From: Flavobacterium psychrotrophum
GTDB taxonomy: Bacteria > Bacteroidota > Bacteroidia > Flavobacteriales > Flavobacteriaceae
DNA: 64,000 nucleotides
Reading direction: 5' to 3'
Assembly (NCBI RefSeq): GCF_003403075.1
Contig: NZ_CP031557.1
Location: forward strand, 2,356,001-2,420,000
Shown: in pieces, positions 7,747-16,893 of the stretch
Numbering within the stretch: position 1 is the first letter of the stretch
Layout of the letters: each line of letters begins with the position of its first letter
Program-made: the position numbers and the translations under genes
The notes under the pieces: model-generated
The model's database searches: none
Seen by the model: the letters and a program-made list of their open reading frames with translations, nothing else
Told to the model about the DNA's origin: nothing

Positions 7747-10223
7747 AAAAAATAGCCGCTATAATAATTTTCCTGGTTACCCTGCCTGCCCTGGCACAGG
7801 TGCGTGGTACCGTTACCGATAAGGCCGGCAAACCCGTTCCCTTTGTATCGATAGCGGTAGAAGGTACATATAGCGGCACATCATCTAACGAAGATGGGCA
7901 ATATACCCTTAGCCTCAATAAAAAAGGGAAATTCACATTTATATTCAGGAGCATTGGCTTTAAGACCAAAGAAGTAAGCCAAAGCATTACAAGCTTTCCG
8001 CATATGCTGAATATTACCTTAGAAGATGAAAGTTACCAACTTAACGAGGTAGTTATTGGTAATAAAAAAGTAAGTGCAGACAGCCTTATTGCATTCGCTA
8101 TTAAAAACAGGAAGATTAACGCTGCAAGGACAGCTGCTTTTGAAGCCGATTTTTATAGCCGTGGTACAGTACGCCTGCATAATGTTCCGCAAAAAGTGCT
8201 GGGGCAAAGCATAGGCGACCTGGGCGCATCTATAGATACCAGTGGCAACGGCATTATTTACCTAAGCGAAACGGTAAGCAAAATAGAGTACCGGGCACCG
8301 GATAAGCTAAACGAAACCGTAATTGCAAGCCGTGTAAGTGGGGAGGATAACGATTTTAGTTACAACAATGCCGATGCGGCACAATTTGATTTTTACCAAA
8401 ACTATCTGCCCTTTCAGGTAAATGTGGTTTCTCCGCTAGCTAATGATGCCTTTGCCTATTATAAGTACAATCTGGAAAGCACTTTTAGCGATACCGGCGG
8501 GCAAATAATCAATAAAATAAAAGTAACACCAAAAACAGATACCGAAGCCACGATGGATGGCTACCTGTATCTTGTAGATAAAACAGCCGAAATTTATGCC
8601 ACAGATCTTTCTGTAAAAGGCAGCACCATAAAACAGCCATTGCTTAACAGTCTTACCATAAAACAAAACTTTGGCTACAACAGGCAAGAGCACTTGTGGA
8701 GTAAAAATGTACAGCTTATAACTTTTGACCTTAGCCTGCTGGGCGTTCATGCCGAAGGTACTTTTAGCTATGTGTATAGCAATTATAACTTTAAGCCCAC
8801 TTTTACAGATAAAAGCCTTACAGCAGAAATTCAGTATTTTGAGCCCGACAGCAATAAAAAAACTGCTGCATACTGGAATGGTATACGCCCTATACCCCTT
8901 ACCCCTGCTGAGCGCAACGACTACATTGTAAAAGACCGCCTTGAAACCCTGCGCCAGACAAAAGCATATACAGATAGTACTGACCGCGAGCGCAACCGCT
9001 TTAAGTGGACATCGGTACCCGTAGGTTATAATTATTATAATACGGCAGAACAATGGCAGTTTAGCTACACCGGCATCATCCGCAGGTTGGCATTTAATAC
9101 TGTACAGGCCTATTGGCTGGGGCCAGGATTTGAGTTTACAAAGTTTCATGATGAGTATAATAAGACGTATACTAAAATAGGTACCGACTTAAACTATGGT
9201 TTTGCAGAACAGCGCTTTAGGATGACTGGCCATATAGAGCATAAATTCAATAATTTCAGTAAACGGAAAATTACCCTTAGCGGTGGTAGCAGCATAGAGC
9301 AATACAACCCTGAAAAACCAATCAATAAGATTGTGAACAGTATAAGCACCCTGTTCTTTAGGGATAATTACATGAAGCTGTATGACAATGCTTTCGCGAG
9401 GATTAATTATGAAGAAGAGGTTACAAACGGACTGTTTCTGTATGGGAGTGTAGAGTACACGCGCCGCCATGCCCTGCGAAACAATACCAATTTTAGTACA
9501 TTAAAAGATATATATCACGACTATACATCAAACAACCCATTGTTGCCGTTTGATTATGACACGCCTGCTTTTTTAAAGCACAACATGATGAAGGCATCGG
9601 TTATGGCGCGCATAAGCTTTGGTCAAACCTACCGCACCCGTCCTGATGGCCGCGAAACCATTACTAATGATAAGTATCCGCTTTTATATTTAAAATATGA
9701 AAAAGGATTTGCGTCAAGCATTAAAGATTATGAGTTTAACCATGTATCTGCACGTGTATTATATGATCTTACCATAGGCAATGCCGGTACACTGGGTACA
9801 GCGTTCAGGGCTGGTAAGTTTTTTGATAGTGGCAGTGTAGCCTTCCCGGACTGGAAACATTTTAATGGTAACGAAACCCACGTGGGCCGTTCAGAACGTT
9901 ATCTTAATGTTTTTAACCTCCTGCCCTATTATACCCACAGTACAAACGACCAGTATTTTGAAGCCCATATGGAGCATCATTTTAATGGCTATCTTACTAA
10001 CTCAGTACCGTTATTCAACAAGCTTCAATATTACCTTGTAGCCGGGGCGCACTACCTTGCCACACCACAAAACAATCCGTATATGGAATTTACCATAGGG
10101 TTAGACAATGTAGGCTGGGGTAAGTTCAGGCTACTGCGCTTTGACTATGTACGCTCTTACGAAGGGGGCTTTAGGGGCGATGGTGTTGTATTTGGCTTAA
10201 CTTTTATAGATTTCCTGGAGTAG
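7743..10223 (+). CDS. DUF5686 outer-membrane protein with carboxypeptidase-like regulatory domain
   Basis: An 826-residue exported protein. Signal peptide MKKIAAIIIFLVTLPALAQ is followed by a carboxypeptidase D regulatory-like beta-sandwich (about residues 20-95; VRGTVTDKAGKPVPFVSIAV, DGQYTLSL, FRSIGFKTKEV), as found at the N-terminus of SusC/TonB-type and DUF5686 proteins of Bacteroidota. The rest is long, rich in aromatic and polar alternation and ends in a strand (VFGLTFIDFLE), consistent with an outer-membrane barrel. I see no TonB box or plug. The ATGA overlap with aroQ suggests translational coupling, though there is no evident metabolic link. The molecular function of DUF5686 is not established. 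Confidence 0.85.
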   Translation: MKKIAAIIIFLVTLPALAQVRGTVTDKAGKPVPFVSIAVEGTYSGTSSNEDGQYTLSLNKKGKFTFIFRSIGFKTKEVSQSITSFPHMLNITLEDESYQLNEVVIGNKKVSADSLIAFAIKNRKINAARTAAFEADFYSRGTVRLHNVPQKVLGQSIGDLGASIDTSGNGIIYLSETVSKIEYRAPDKLNETVIASRVSGEDNDFSYNNADAAQFDFYQNYLPFQVNVVSPLANDAFAYYKYNLESTFSDTGGQIINKIKVTPKTDTEATMDGYLYLVDKTAEIYATDLSVKGSTIKQPLLNSLTIKQNFGYNRQEHLWSKNVQLITFDLSLLGVHAEGTFSYVYSNYNFKPTFTDKSLTAEIQYFEPDSNKKTAAYWNGIRPIPLTPAERNDYIVKDRLETLRQTKAYTDSTDRERNRFKWTSVPVGYNYYNTAEQWQFSYTGIIRRLAFNTVQAYWLGPGFEFTKFHDEYNKTYTKIGTDLNYGFAEQRFRMTGHIEHKFNNFSKRKITLSGGSSIEQYNPEKPINKIVNSISTLFFRDNYMKLYDNAFARINYEEEVTNGLFLYGSVEYTRRHALRNNTNFSTLKDIYHDYTSNNPLLPFDYDTPAFLKHNMMKASVMARISFGQTYRTRPDGRETITNDKYPLLYLKYEKGFASSIKDYEFNHVSARVLYDLTIGNAGTLGTAFRAGKFFDSGSVAFPDWKHFNGNETHVGRSERYLNVFNLLPYYTHSTNDQYFEAHMEHHFNGYLTNSVPLFNKLQYYLVAGAHYLATPQNNPYMEFTIGLDNVGWGKFRLLRFDYVRSYEGGFRGDGVVFGLTFIDFLE

Positions 10224-10316
10224 GTAATTTAATGCGTTTGCACTAAGCATTCTATGGGTTTCATACTACAATAAAGCTAAATAAGCTTATATTCGCAAGT
10301 AGAAACCAGTAACCGC

Positions 10317-11072
10317 ATGAAACAAAAATCTCTTTTTTTATTACTATTTATTGCACTATTACTTACGTCCTGTATGTCTATGGCACTAAGGTCTGTGGGT
10401 GCTTACCGGGAGCATAATTCGGTATCCTTTTTTAGTAACGGAAATAAAACGGTTGCTTATATCCCTATGGTTCATGTGGGCAAAAAAGAGTTTTATGCCG
10501 ATACAAAAAGCAAGGTAGATTCATTACAACGCAATGGCTACATTGTTTTTATGGAAAGCGTGCGTGTTAAAGATTCACTCACAGCTCCTCAAAAAGACAC
10601 ACTGCGCCGAAAAATACGCTACCTGCTGGGTGTAGACCTTAACCGTAACGGTTACCTGGATTCTGTAAACGGTACCTTTATGGGTCGTAAATTTAAAAAC
10701 AAAGAAGGCCTTACCAACCAGCCCAAATATCATAAAATGGGTGTAGATACCATTAAAGGACGGATTGAAGATGTACCAATGAATGTTTTGCTTAAAGCAT
10801 ATGAAGACCAATATGGCAAAATTGCACTTAGCAATTGCGACTTCGAAACCTCATTTGACCAAAAATATTCATGCCCGAGGCAGGTTAATAACTGGATGAA
10901 AGAATTTGTACTGGGCTACCGTAACAGGTACCTTGCTGCTGCCATTATAGATGAAAATAACCAAAAAATAGCCGTAATGTATGGTGCCATGCACTATGGC
11001 GGGCTGTTAGAAGAACTCACAAAAACAGACAGTACCTGGACCGAAAGAAAAGACCTGTACCGTAAGCAGTAA
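10317..11072 (+). CDS. TraB/GumN-like lipoprotein (tentative)
   Basis: A 251-residue protein with a lipoprotein signal (MKQKSLFLLLFIALLLTSCMSMA; lipidated Cys at residue 19). The mature part starts with a strand and a conserved-looking VAYIPMVHVGKKEFYAD, then NGYIVFMESVRV, and near the C-terminus IAVMYGAMHYGGLLEELTKTD. Paired histidine/glycine motifs of this kind (HxG, ExV, GAxHxxG) are typical of the TraB/GumN/TIKI fold, which includes putative metalloproteases. That assignment is by motif layout and is tentative. The gene is followed after 2 bp by the pseudouridine synthase gene, so the two are probably co-transcribed. Confidence 0.6.
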   Translation: MKQKSLFLLLFIALLLTSCMSMALRSVGAYREHNSVSFFSNGNKTVAYIPMVHVGKKEFYADTKSKVDSLQRNGYIVFMESVRVKDSLTAPQKDTLRRKIRYLLGVDLNRNGYLDSVNGTFMGRKFKNKEGLTNQPKYHKMGVDTIKGRIEDVPMNVLLKAYEDQYGKIALSNCDFETSFDQKYSCPRQVNNWMKEFVLGYRNRYLAAAIIDENNQKIAVMYGAMHYGGLLEELTKTDSTWTERKDLYRKQ

Positions 11073-11074
11073 CT

Positions 11075-11638
11075 ATGCACAAACATTTTATAATATATAA
11101 GCCCTGGGGGTTCCTGAGCCAGTTTATTTACAACCTTAAACGCAATAAGAAATTACTGGGCGAATTGCATGATTTTCCTGAAGGCACTATGGCCATAGGC
11201 CGCCTGGACGAAGACAGCGAGGGATTGCTGCTGCTTACTACAGATGGCATGATGAGCGAAATTGTGCGGGGCAAAAATGTAGAAAAAGAGTACTATGCCC
11301 AGGTAGACGGTATTATAACGCCCGATGCGGTTGAACAGTTACAAAATGGTGTAAAAATAGGCTTTAAGGGTACTAAATATATTACTGCACCGTGCAAAGC
11401 ATTTATACTAGATGCCACTCCTGCACTGCCGGAGCGATCGCGCAGGGTACGCGATGGCCACCGGCCTACCAGCTGGGTTAGCATTACAGTTACAGAGGGC
11501 AAATTCAGGCAGGTGCGCAAAATGGCTTCGGCTGTGGGTTTTCCTGTACTAAGGCTGGTACGCGTTCGTGTCGGCAATATACATTTACACGATTTACAAC
11601 CGGGAGAGGTTAGAGAGGTAACCGTGTTTGACATTTAA
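11075..11638 (+). CDS. RluE-like 23S rRNA pseudouridine synthase
   Basis: A 187-residue member of the RsuA/RluB/RluE family without an S4 domain, as in RluE, which makes a single pseudouridine in 23S rRNA. It begins HFIIYKPWGFLSQF and carries the family catalytic motif GRLDEDSEGLLLLTTDG, with Asp45 the expected nucleophile. The C-terminal part has PTSWVSITVTEGKFRQVRKM and FPVLRLVRVRVGNI, both family signatures. The variable loop before PTSW (PERSRRVRDGHR) is encoded by a GC-rich palindrome-like stretch but fits the length of this loop in relatives. The neighbour upstream is a lipoprotein gene 2 bp away. Confidence 0.88.
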   Translation: MHKHFIIYKPWGFLSQFIYNLKRNKKLLGELHDFPEGTMAIGRLDEDSEGLLLLTTDGMMSEIVRGKNVEKEYYAQVDGIITPDAVEQLQNGVKIGFKGTKYITAPCKAFILDATPALPERSRRVRDGHRPTSWVSITVTEGKFRQVRKMASAVGFPVLRLVRVRVGNIHLHDLQPGEVREVTVFDI

Positions 11639-11778
11639 AAGGCGCTAATATATTAGTTTTGAGTTAAAACCCTAAACCCGGAAGAGCCTAAAAACGTACA
11701 ATGCATACTTAATATTGTAAGATTTTTTAGCAAAATTTTAAACATCCCCTACGGTAATTTCGAGTATTTTTAGCAGTA

Positions 11779-14700
11779 ATGAACAAGAAGAATACCAAGC
11801 TAAAAAAATACCTGAGAAAAGGACTGAAGATACTGCTCTGGACGGTAGGCTCCGTTATTGCGTTATTCCTGCTAATAGTACTGCTGTTACAGGTGCCCTA
11901 TGTACAAAACTTTGTAAAAGACAAAGCCGTTACCTATCTTGAAAAAAAGATTGGCACCGATGTAAAAATTGGCCGTATAGAAATTGGCCTGCCTAAAACC
12001 GTAATCATAGAAGATGTTTATTTTGAAAGCCAACAGCATGATACGCTGCTTGCCGGAGAAAAACTTGCGGTAGACATAAGCCTGTTTAAACTGCTGAGTA
12101 GTGAGGTAGAAATAAACAGCATCTCCCTTACAGGAATTAACGGCCGTGTTGCCCGTAATAAACAAGGTGTTTTTAATTTTGATTATATTATAAAAGCATT
12201 TGATAGCGGCAAGCCAAAAGATACTACCGGCACGCCCATGAAATTCTCTATCAATAAGGTAAATCTTGACCGCGTTAAGGTAAAGTATGACGACGACATT
12301 ACTGGCAATTACCTAACGGCGGGCATAAAGCATTTTGATACGCGATTTAAAGATTTTGACCTTGATAACCTGGCGTTTAACATCCCTAAAATAAACCTTG
12401 ATGGTGTAACCGTACGTTTTAAGCAAAGTATGGTTGATGAAATAGCACAAACCACTCAAAAAGCTGCTGAAGAAGCCAGTAAACAACCTGACCTTTCTTT
12501 AAAACTGGGCGAAATAAACCTTACCAATGTAGATGTAGGCTATGATAATGAAGGCAGCAGCCTGGACACCGGCCTGAAACTTAAAAGACTGTTTGCTAAA
12601 GTAAACGAAGTAAACCTGAAAACCCAACTTATCGACCTTGATAACCTTGAAATAGAAAATCTTAAAGGCGGATTAGCTTTTGGCAAAGCCGAAAAACAGG
12701 CACAGGAAGAACTTCCAAAAGAAAGTACTGCGGTGCAAAAAGCCCAATGGAAATTTAAGCTGAATAATACTGATATTAAAGATGTTGCTTTTAAATTTGA
12801 TGACCAAAATGCAGCCCCTGTTACTAAAGGAATCGACTTTAAACACCTTGATATTACTAACCTTAACCTTAAGGCAAAAGACTTTAGCTATGGCCCTGAT
12901 GCTATTTCTGGTACTATAGAGCGCTTTACGGTTAAAGATAAGAGCGGTGTTGATATTCAGGAACTACGTACCGAATTTTTATACGGTACACGTGGTGCAG
13001 AACTTAAAGGCCTGTATCTTGAAACACCACAAACATTACTAAAAGACCATATTGCCGTTGCTTACCCATCTTTAGAAGCAGTGCAAAAAGACATCGCCTC
13101 GCTTAGTGTAGATGCTAATTTAGATAACAGCCAGATAGGTTTTAAAGATGTGTTGCTTTTTGCTCCGCAGCTTGCCAATACTGCGCCGTTTAAAGGCAAC
13201 CCTAATAGTAGCCTGTTCATTAACAGTAATGTAAAAGGCCAGCTTGCAGACCTGTACATTGGTAACCTCGAAGTGCGTGGTATAGGCCGTACCGTAATTG
13301 CCGCGAGCGGCCGTATCAAAGGGCTGCCTGATGTAAAAACCGCTAATTTTGACCTGAATATTAAAGACTTTAAGTCTACCGCTAAAGATATAAACAGCCT
13401 TTTACCGGCAGGCACATTGCCAGCAAATATTCAGCTGCCTGCAAATATTGCCGTTAAAGGCACGTTTAAAGGCGGCATTAATAATTTTGCAACTAATCTT
13501 ACCCTGGGCAGCAGCTTTGGTAATGCAAAAGTAAAAGCCACGTTTGACCAAAGGCGTAAAGGTGCAGAAAAATATGATGCTGATGTAGATATTGCCAACT
13601 TTGATGTGGGCAGCCTTATAAAAAATGATTCCATTGGGCGCATTACCATCAAGGCAAAAGTAAAAGGCTCGGGGCTTGATCCGCAAACGGCAAATGCATC
13701 ATTAAAAGGAACAGTTATTAAAGCCGAATATAACAGCTACACCTACCGCGACCTGTTTATAGACGGTTCTATAAATAACGGCACGTTTAAGGCAATTGCT
13801 AACATGAACGACCCTAATCTTGATTTTGACCTGGATGCCTCGGGTGGATTTAAAGGGAAATATCCGAAAGGAAAAGTGCACCTCAATATTGATATTGCCG
13901 ATCTTGACAAGTTAAACCTGCATGCGGGGCCATTAAAACTGCGTGGCAATGTAGACGCTGATATTGACGATGCCAATCCTGATAACCTTAACGGGCGCAT
14001 AGCAATTCATAACTTTTTATTTGCCAATGCAGAAGAACAATTTGCGATGGACTCTATTAATATAGCAGCGGTAACCACACCCGATACTACCAATATTACT
14101 GTGGTATCGCAGTTTATAAAAGCCCGTGCAAAAGGCCATTACAAAATAAGCCAGTTGCCGGCAGCGATTAAAAACACCATTTCTAAATACTATGAAATTC
14201 CGGGGCAAAAGGTTGAAAAGCCTGAAGACCCGCAACAAATAGCATTCTTCCTTAATATTGATAATGATCCTATTATTACTAAACTGGTTCCCCAAATTAC
14301 CCGCCTGGAGCCTATAAAAATTAAAGGGGCTTACAACAGCGCTACAGACAGCCTTGTAGTAAACGGGCTTATTCCGCGTGTCGTATTTGGCAGCAATACC
14401 ATTTCTGGCGGAGCGTTAAACATTACTACACGAGATACTGCCCTTGTGTACAGTGTACAGGTTGAGGGGCTTGAAAACAGTTCGTTTAAACTGGGGCAAA
14501 CCAGCATTACCGGAGATGTAAAAGATAATACACTAAACTACAGGCTGGAAATAGACGACCAGAAAAAGAAGCAGCAATATATGCTGGCGGGTAACCTTAA
14601 ACAGGTTGACGGAAATACAGAAATTGCACTTAACCCAAATGGGCTAATGCTTAATTATGATGAGTGGGCTATTGCACAGGATAACCTTATCCGTTTTGGG

Positions 14701-16893
14701 CAACAGGGCATTTATGCCAATAACTTTGAGCTGAGTAACGATGGTGGTTCTATAAAAATACAATCGGAGTCAGAAACCGCTAATGCGCCGCTAAATGTAA
14801 CGCTGAATAACTTCCAGATTGAAACGCTTACCAATGCCGTTCAGAAAGATGAAGTAAAAATTAAAGGAATCATAAATGGCGATGCAAAAGTGCGCGACCT
14901 TGCCAATACCCCGGTATTTGAATCGCATCTTGACATTACAGACCTTGCCGTAGCAAAAGATACCGTGGGCAATGTAAAAATTTATGTAGACAACGCGACA
15001 GCTAATACCTTTAAAGCCGACGTAGCTATTACAGGCAACGGTAACCAGGTAAACCTTAAAGGCAACTACAATACTACATCGAGCAGTTTTGATATGAACC
15101 TTGATATGCAAAAACTGAACATGGCAAGCATACAGGCGCTTAGCTTTGGTGCCTTGAAAGACAGCGACGGTTACCTTTCAGGGAAATTTGATGTTACAGG
15201 CACAGCTACAGATCCTAACATACTGGGAGACCTGAAATTTAACGATGTAAGTTTCCGGGTTACGCAGCTTAACTCGCTGTATAAAGGTGTAAATAATAAC
15301 ATCCGCTTTACCGATGCCGGTATAGAGATGAACAACTTTAAAATAGAAGACGAAAAAAACAACATCCTTACGATAGATGGTAACATAGCCACTACAGATT
15401 ATCGTGCCTTTGGTTTTAACATGACCGTAAAGGCTGAGAACTTCAGGGCAATAAACAGTAAGGCAAAGGATAATGATTTTTATTATGGCGACCTGTACCT
15501 TGATGCTGACCTTAGCATAAAAGGAACAATGACCGCACCTATAGTAGATGGCGACCTTAAAATAAACGAAGACACTAAGTTTACCGTAGTGCTGCCACAA
15601 CAGGATCCTTCAATCGCAGACCGCGAAGGCGTGGTAGAGTTTGTAGACGAAGATAATATAGAAATGATGCAGCGCCTCAAAATTGAGGAAGCCGTAAATA
15701 AAACCGGATTTGAGGGGATGGATGTTTCTGTAAATATCGAGATCGTTAAAGAAGCTACCTTAAACCTCATTATAGATAAAGGTAATGGCGACTTCCTGGA
15801 GCTTAAAGGCGAGGCCCAGCTTACAGGCGGTATAGACCCATCGGGTAAGACCACCCTTACCGGACGATATGAGTTTACAGAAGGTGCTTACCAAATGTCG
15901 TTTAACTTTATAAAAAGGAAATTCGATATAAAATCGGGCAGCTCAATAATCTGGACCGGCGAGCCTACAGCGGCAAATATTGATATTACTGCTGTATACA
16001 CAACAGAGACAGCGCCTATAGACCTTGTAAGTAATGAGATAAGCGGCAGGACATCTGTAAATACCTTTAAACAGCGTATCCCTTTTGATACCGAGCTTAA
16101 AATTGGTGGCGAGTTGCTAAAGCCCGAACTGTCTTTTGATATTGTGATTCCGGAAGGTAATCATGGTGTATCGAGCGAAGTAATAAATACTACAGAGTCT
16201 AAGCTAGCCCAGATACGCCAGGAACCATCAGAAATGAATAAGCAGGTATTTGCCCTATTGTTATTAAACAGGTTTATTGGCGATAACCCTTTTTCAAGCG
16301 AAGCCGGAGGAACCAGTGCAGAGTCGCTTGCCCGCCAGAGTGTAAGTAAGATACTTTCGCAACAGCTTAATAATATTGCGGCAAATCTTGTAAGTGGTGT
16401 AGAACTTAATTTTGACCTTGAATCTACTGATGATTATACTACGGGTACACAGGCTAACCGAACTGATCTTAATGTGGGTGTATCTAAAAACCTGTTTAAC
16501 GACCGCCTAAAGGTTACTGTAGGTAGTAGCTTTGGACTTGAAGGCCCGCAGCAGGCCAATGAGGAAACAACAAACATTGCAGGAGACGTTTCGCTTGACT
16601 ACCAGCTAACACAGGATGGCCGATATATGGTGCGTGCTTATCGCAAAAATGAATATCAGGTGGCACTGCAAGGGCAGATTGTTGAAACCGGGGTTTCATT
16701 TGTTATAACAATGGATTATAATAAATTCCGTGAACTTTTTCATCGTACACAAGAGGAAAGAGAAATGAGGAAGCAGGAAAACGAACGCAAAGCACGAGCC
16801 CGCCAGGAAAAAAGGAACAAGAAAGCTAAAGCCGCAGAAAAAGAAGTACAGGACAAATTACAGCCAAACAGCACTAATGATGAAGATAAATAA
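11779..16893 (+). CDS. tamB: translocation and assembly module protein TamB (DUF490)
   Basis: A 1704-residue protein with one N-terminal membrane anchor (LLWTVGSVIALFLLIVLLLQVPYV, about residues 19-42). An AsmA-like start follows (VKDKAVTYLEKKIGTDVKIGRIEIG), then a very long repetitive beta-rich body. The C-terminal TamB/DUF490 domain includes KQVFALLLLNRFIGDNPF and VGVSKNLFNDRLKVTVGSSF. TamB proteins span the periplasm as a hydrophobic groove and are linked to outer-membrane protein assembly and phospholipid transport. The protein ends in a Lys/Glu-rich tail. The last 17 bp overlap the next gene, the TamA-type barrel, which fits a functional TamB-TamA pair. Confidence 0.93.
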   Translation: MNKKNTKLKKYLRKGLKILLWTVGSVIALFLLIVLLLQVPYVQNFVKDKAVTYLEKKIGTDVKIGRIEIGLPKTVIIEDVYFESQQHDTLLAGEKLAVDISLFKLLSSEVEINSISLTGINGRVARNKQGVFNFDYIIKAFDSGKPKDTTGTPMKFSINKVNLDRVKVKYDDDITGNYLTAGIKHFDTRFKDFDLDNLAFNIPKINLDGVTVRFKQSMVDEIAQTTQKAAEEASKQPDLSLKLGEINLTNVDVGYDNEGSSLDTGLKLKRLFAKVNEVNLKTQLIDLDNLEIENLKGGLAFGKAEKQAQEELPKESTAVQKAQWKFKLNNTDIKDVAFKFDDQNAAPVTKGIDFKHLDITNLNLKAKDFSYGPDAISGTIERFTVKDKSGVDIQELRTEFLYGTRGAELKGLYLETPQTLLKDHIAVAYPSLEAVQKDIASLSVDANLDNSQIGFKDVLLFAPQLANTAPFKGNPNSSLFINSNVKGQLADLYIGNLEVRGIGRTVIAASGRIKGLPDVKTANFDLNIKDFKSTAKDINSLLPAGTLPANIQLPANIAVKGTFKGGINNFATNLTLGSSFGNAKVKATFDQRRKGAEKYDADVDIANFDVGSLIKNDSIGRITIKAKVKGSGLDPQTANASLKGTVIKAEYNSYTYRDLFIDGSINNGTFKAIANMNDPNLDFDLDASGGFKGKYPKGKVHLNIDIADLDKLNLHAGPLKLRGNVDADIDDANPDNLNGRIAIHNFLFANAEEQFAMDSINIAAVTTPDTTNITVVSQFIKARAKGHYKISQLPAAIKNTISKYYEIPGQKVEKPEDPQQIAFFLNIDNDPIITKLVPQITRLEPIKIKGAYNSATDSLVVNGLIPRVVFGSNTISGGALNITTRDTALVYSVQVEGLENSSFKLGQTSITGDVKDNTLNYRLEIDDQKKKQQYMLAGNLKQVDGNTEIALNPNGLMLNYDEWAIAQDNLIRFGQQGIYANNFELSNDGGSIKIQSESETANAPLNVTLNNFQIETLTNAVQKDEVKIKGIINGDAKVRDLANTPVFESHLDITDLAVAKDTVGNVKIYVDNATANTFKADVAITGNGNQVNLKGNYNTTSSSFDMNLDMQKLNMASIQALSFGALKDSDGYLSGKFDVTGTATDPNILGDLKFNDVSFRVTQLNSLYKGVNNNIRFTDAGIEMNNFKIEDEKNNILTIDGNIATTDYRAFGFNMTVKAENFRAINSKAKDNDFYYGDLYLDADLSIKGTMTAPIVDGDLKINEDTKFTVVLPQQDPSIADREGVVEFVDEDNIEMMQRLKIEEAVNKTGFEGMDVSVNIEIVKEATLNLIIDKGNGDFLELKGEAQLTGGIDPSGKTTLTGRYEFTEGAYQMSFNFIKRKFDIKSGSSIIWTGEPTAANIDITAVYTTETAPIDLVSNEISGRTSVNTFKQRIPFDTELKIGGELLKPELSFDIVIPEGNHGVSSEVINTTESKLAQIRQEPSEMNKQVFALLLLNRFIGDNPFSSEAGGTSAESLARQSVSKILSQQLNNIAANLVSGVELNFDLESTDDYTTGTQANRTDLNVGVSKNLFNDRLKVTVGSSFGLEGPQQANEETTNIAGDVSLDYQLTQDGRYMVRAYRKNEYQVALQGQIVETGVSFVITMDYNKFRELFHRTQEEREMRKQENERKARARQEKRNKKAKAAEKEVQDKLQPNSTNDEDK

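Noticed and set aside
11428..11465. A GC-rich imperfect inverted repeat inside the RluE-like gene, looking like a REP element inserted in frame (encoding PERSRRVRDGHR).
   Set aside because: Relatives of this pseudouridine synthase have a similar basic loop of about the same length just before PTSW, so the residues are probably native and the palindrome is a by-product of arginine-rich codons.
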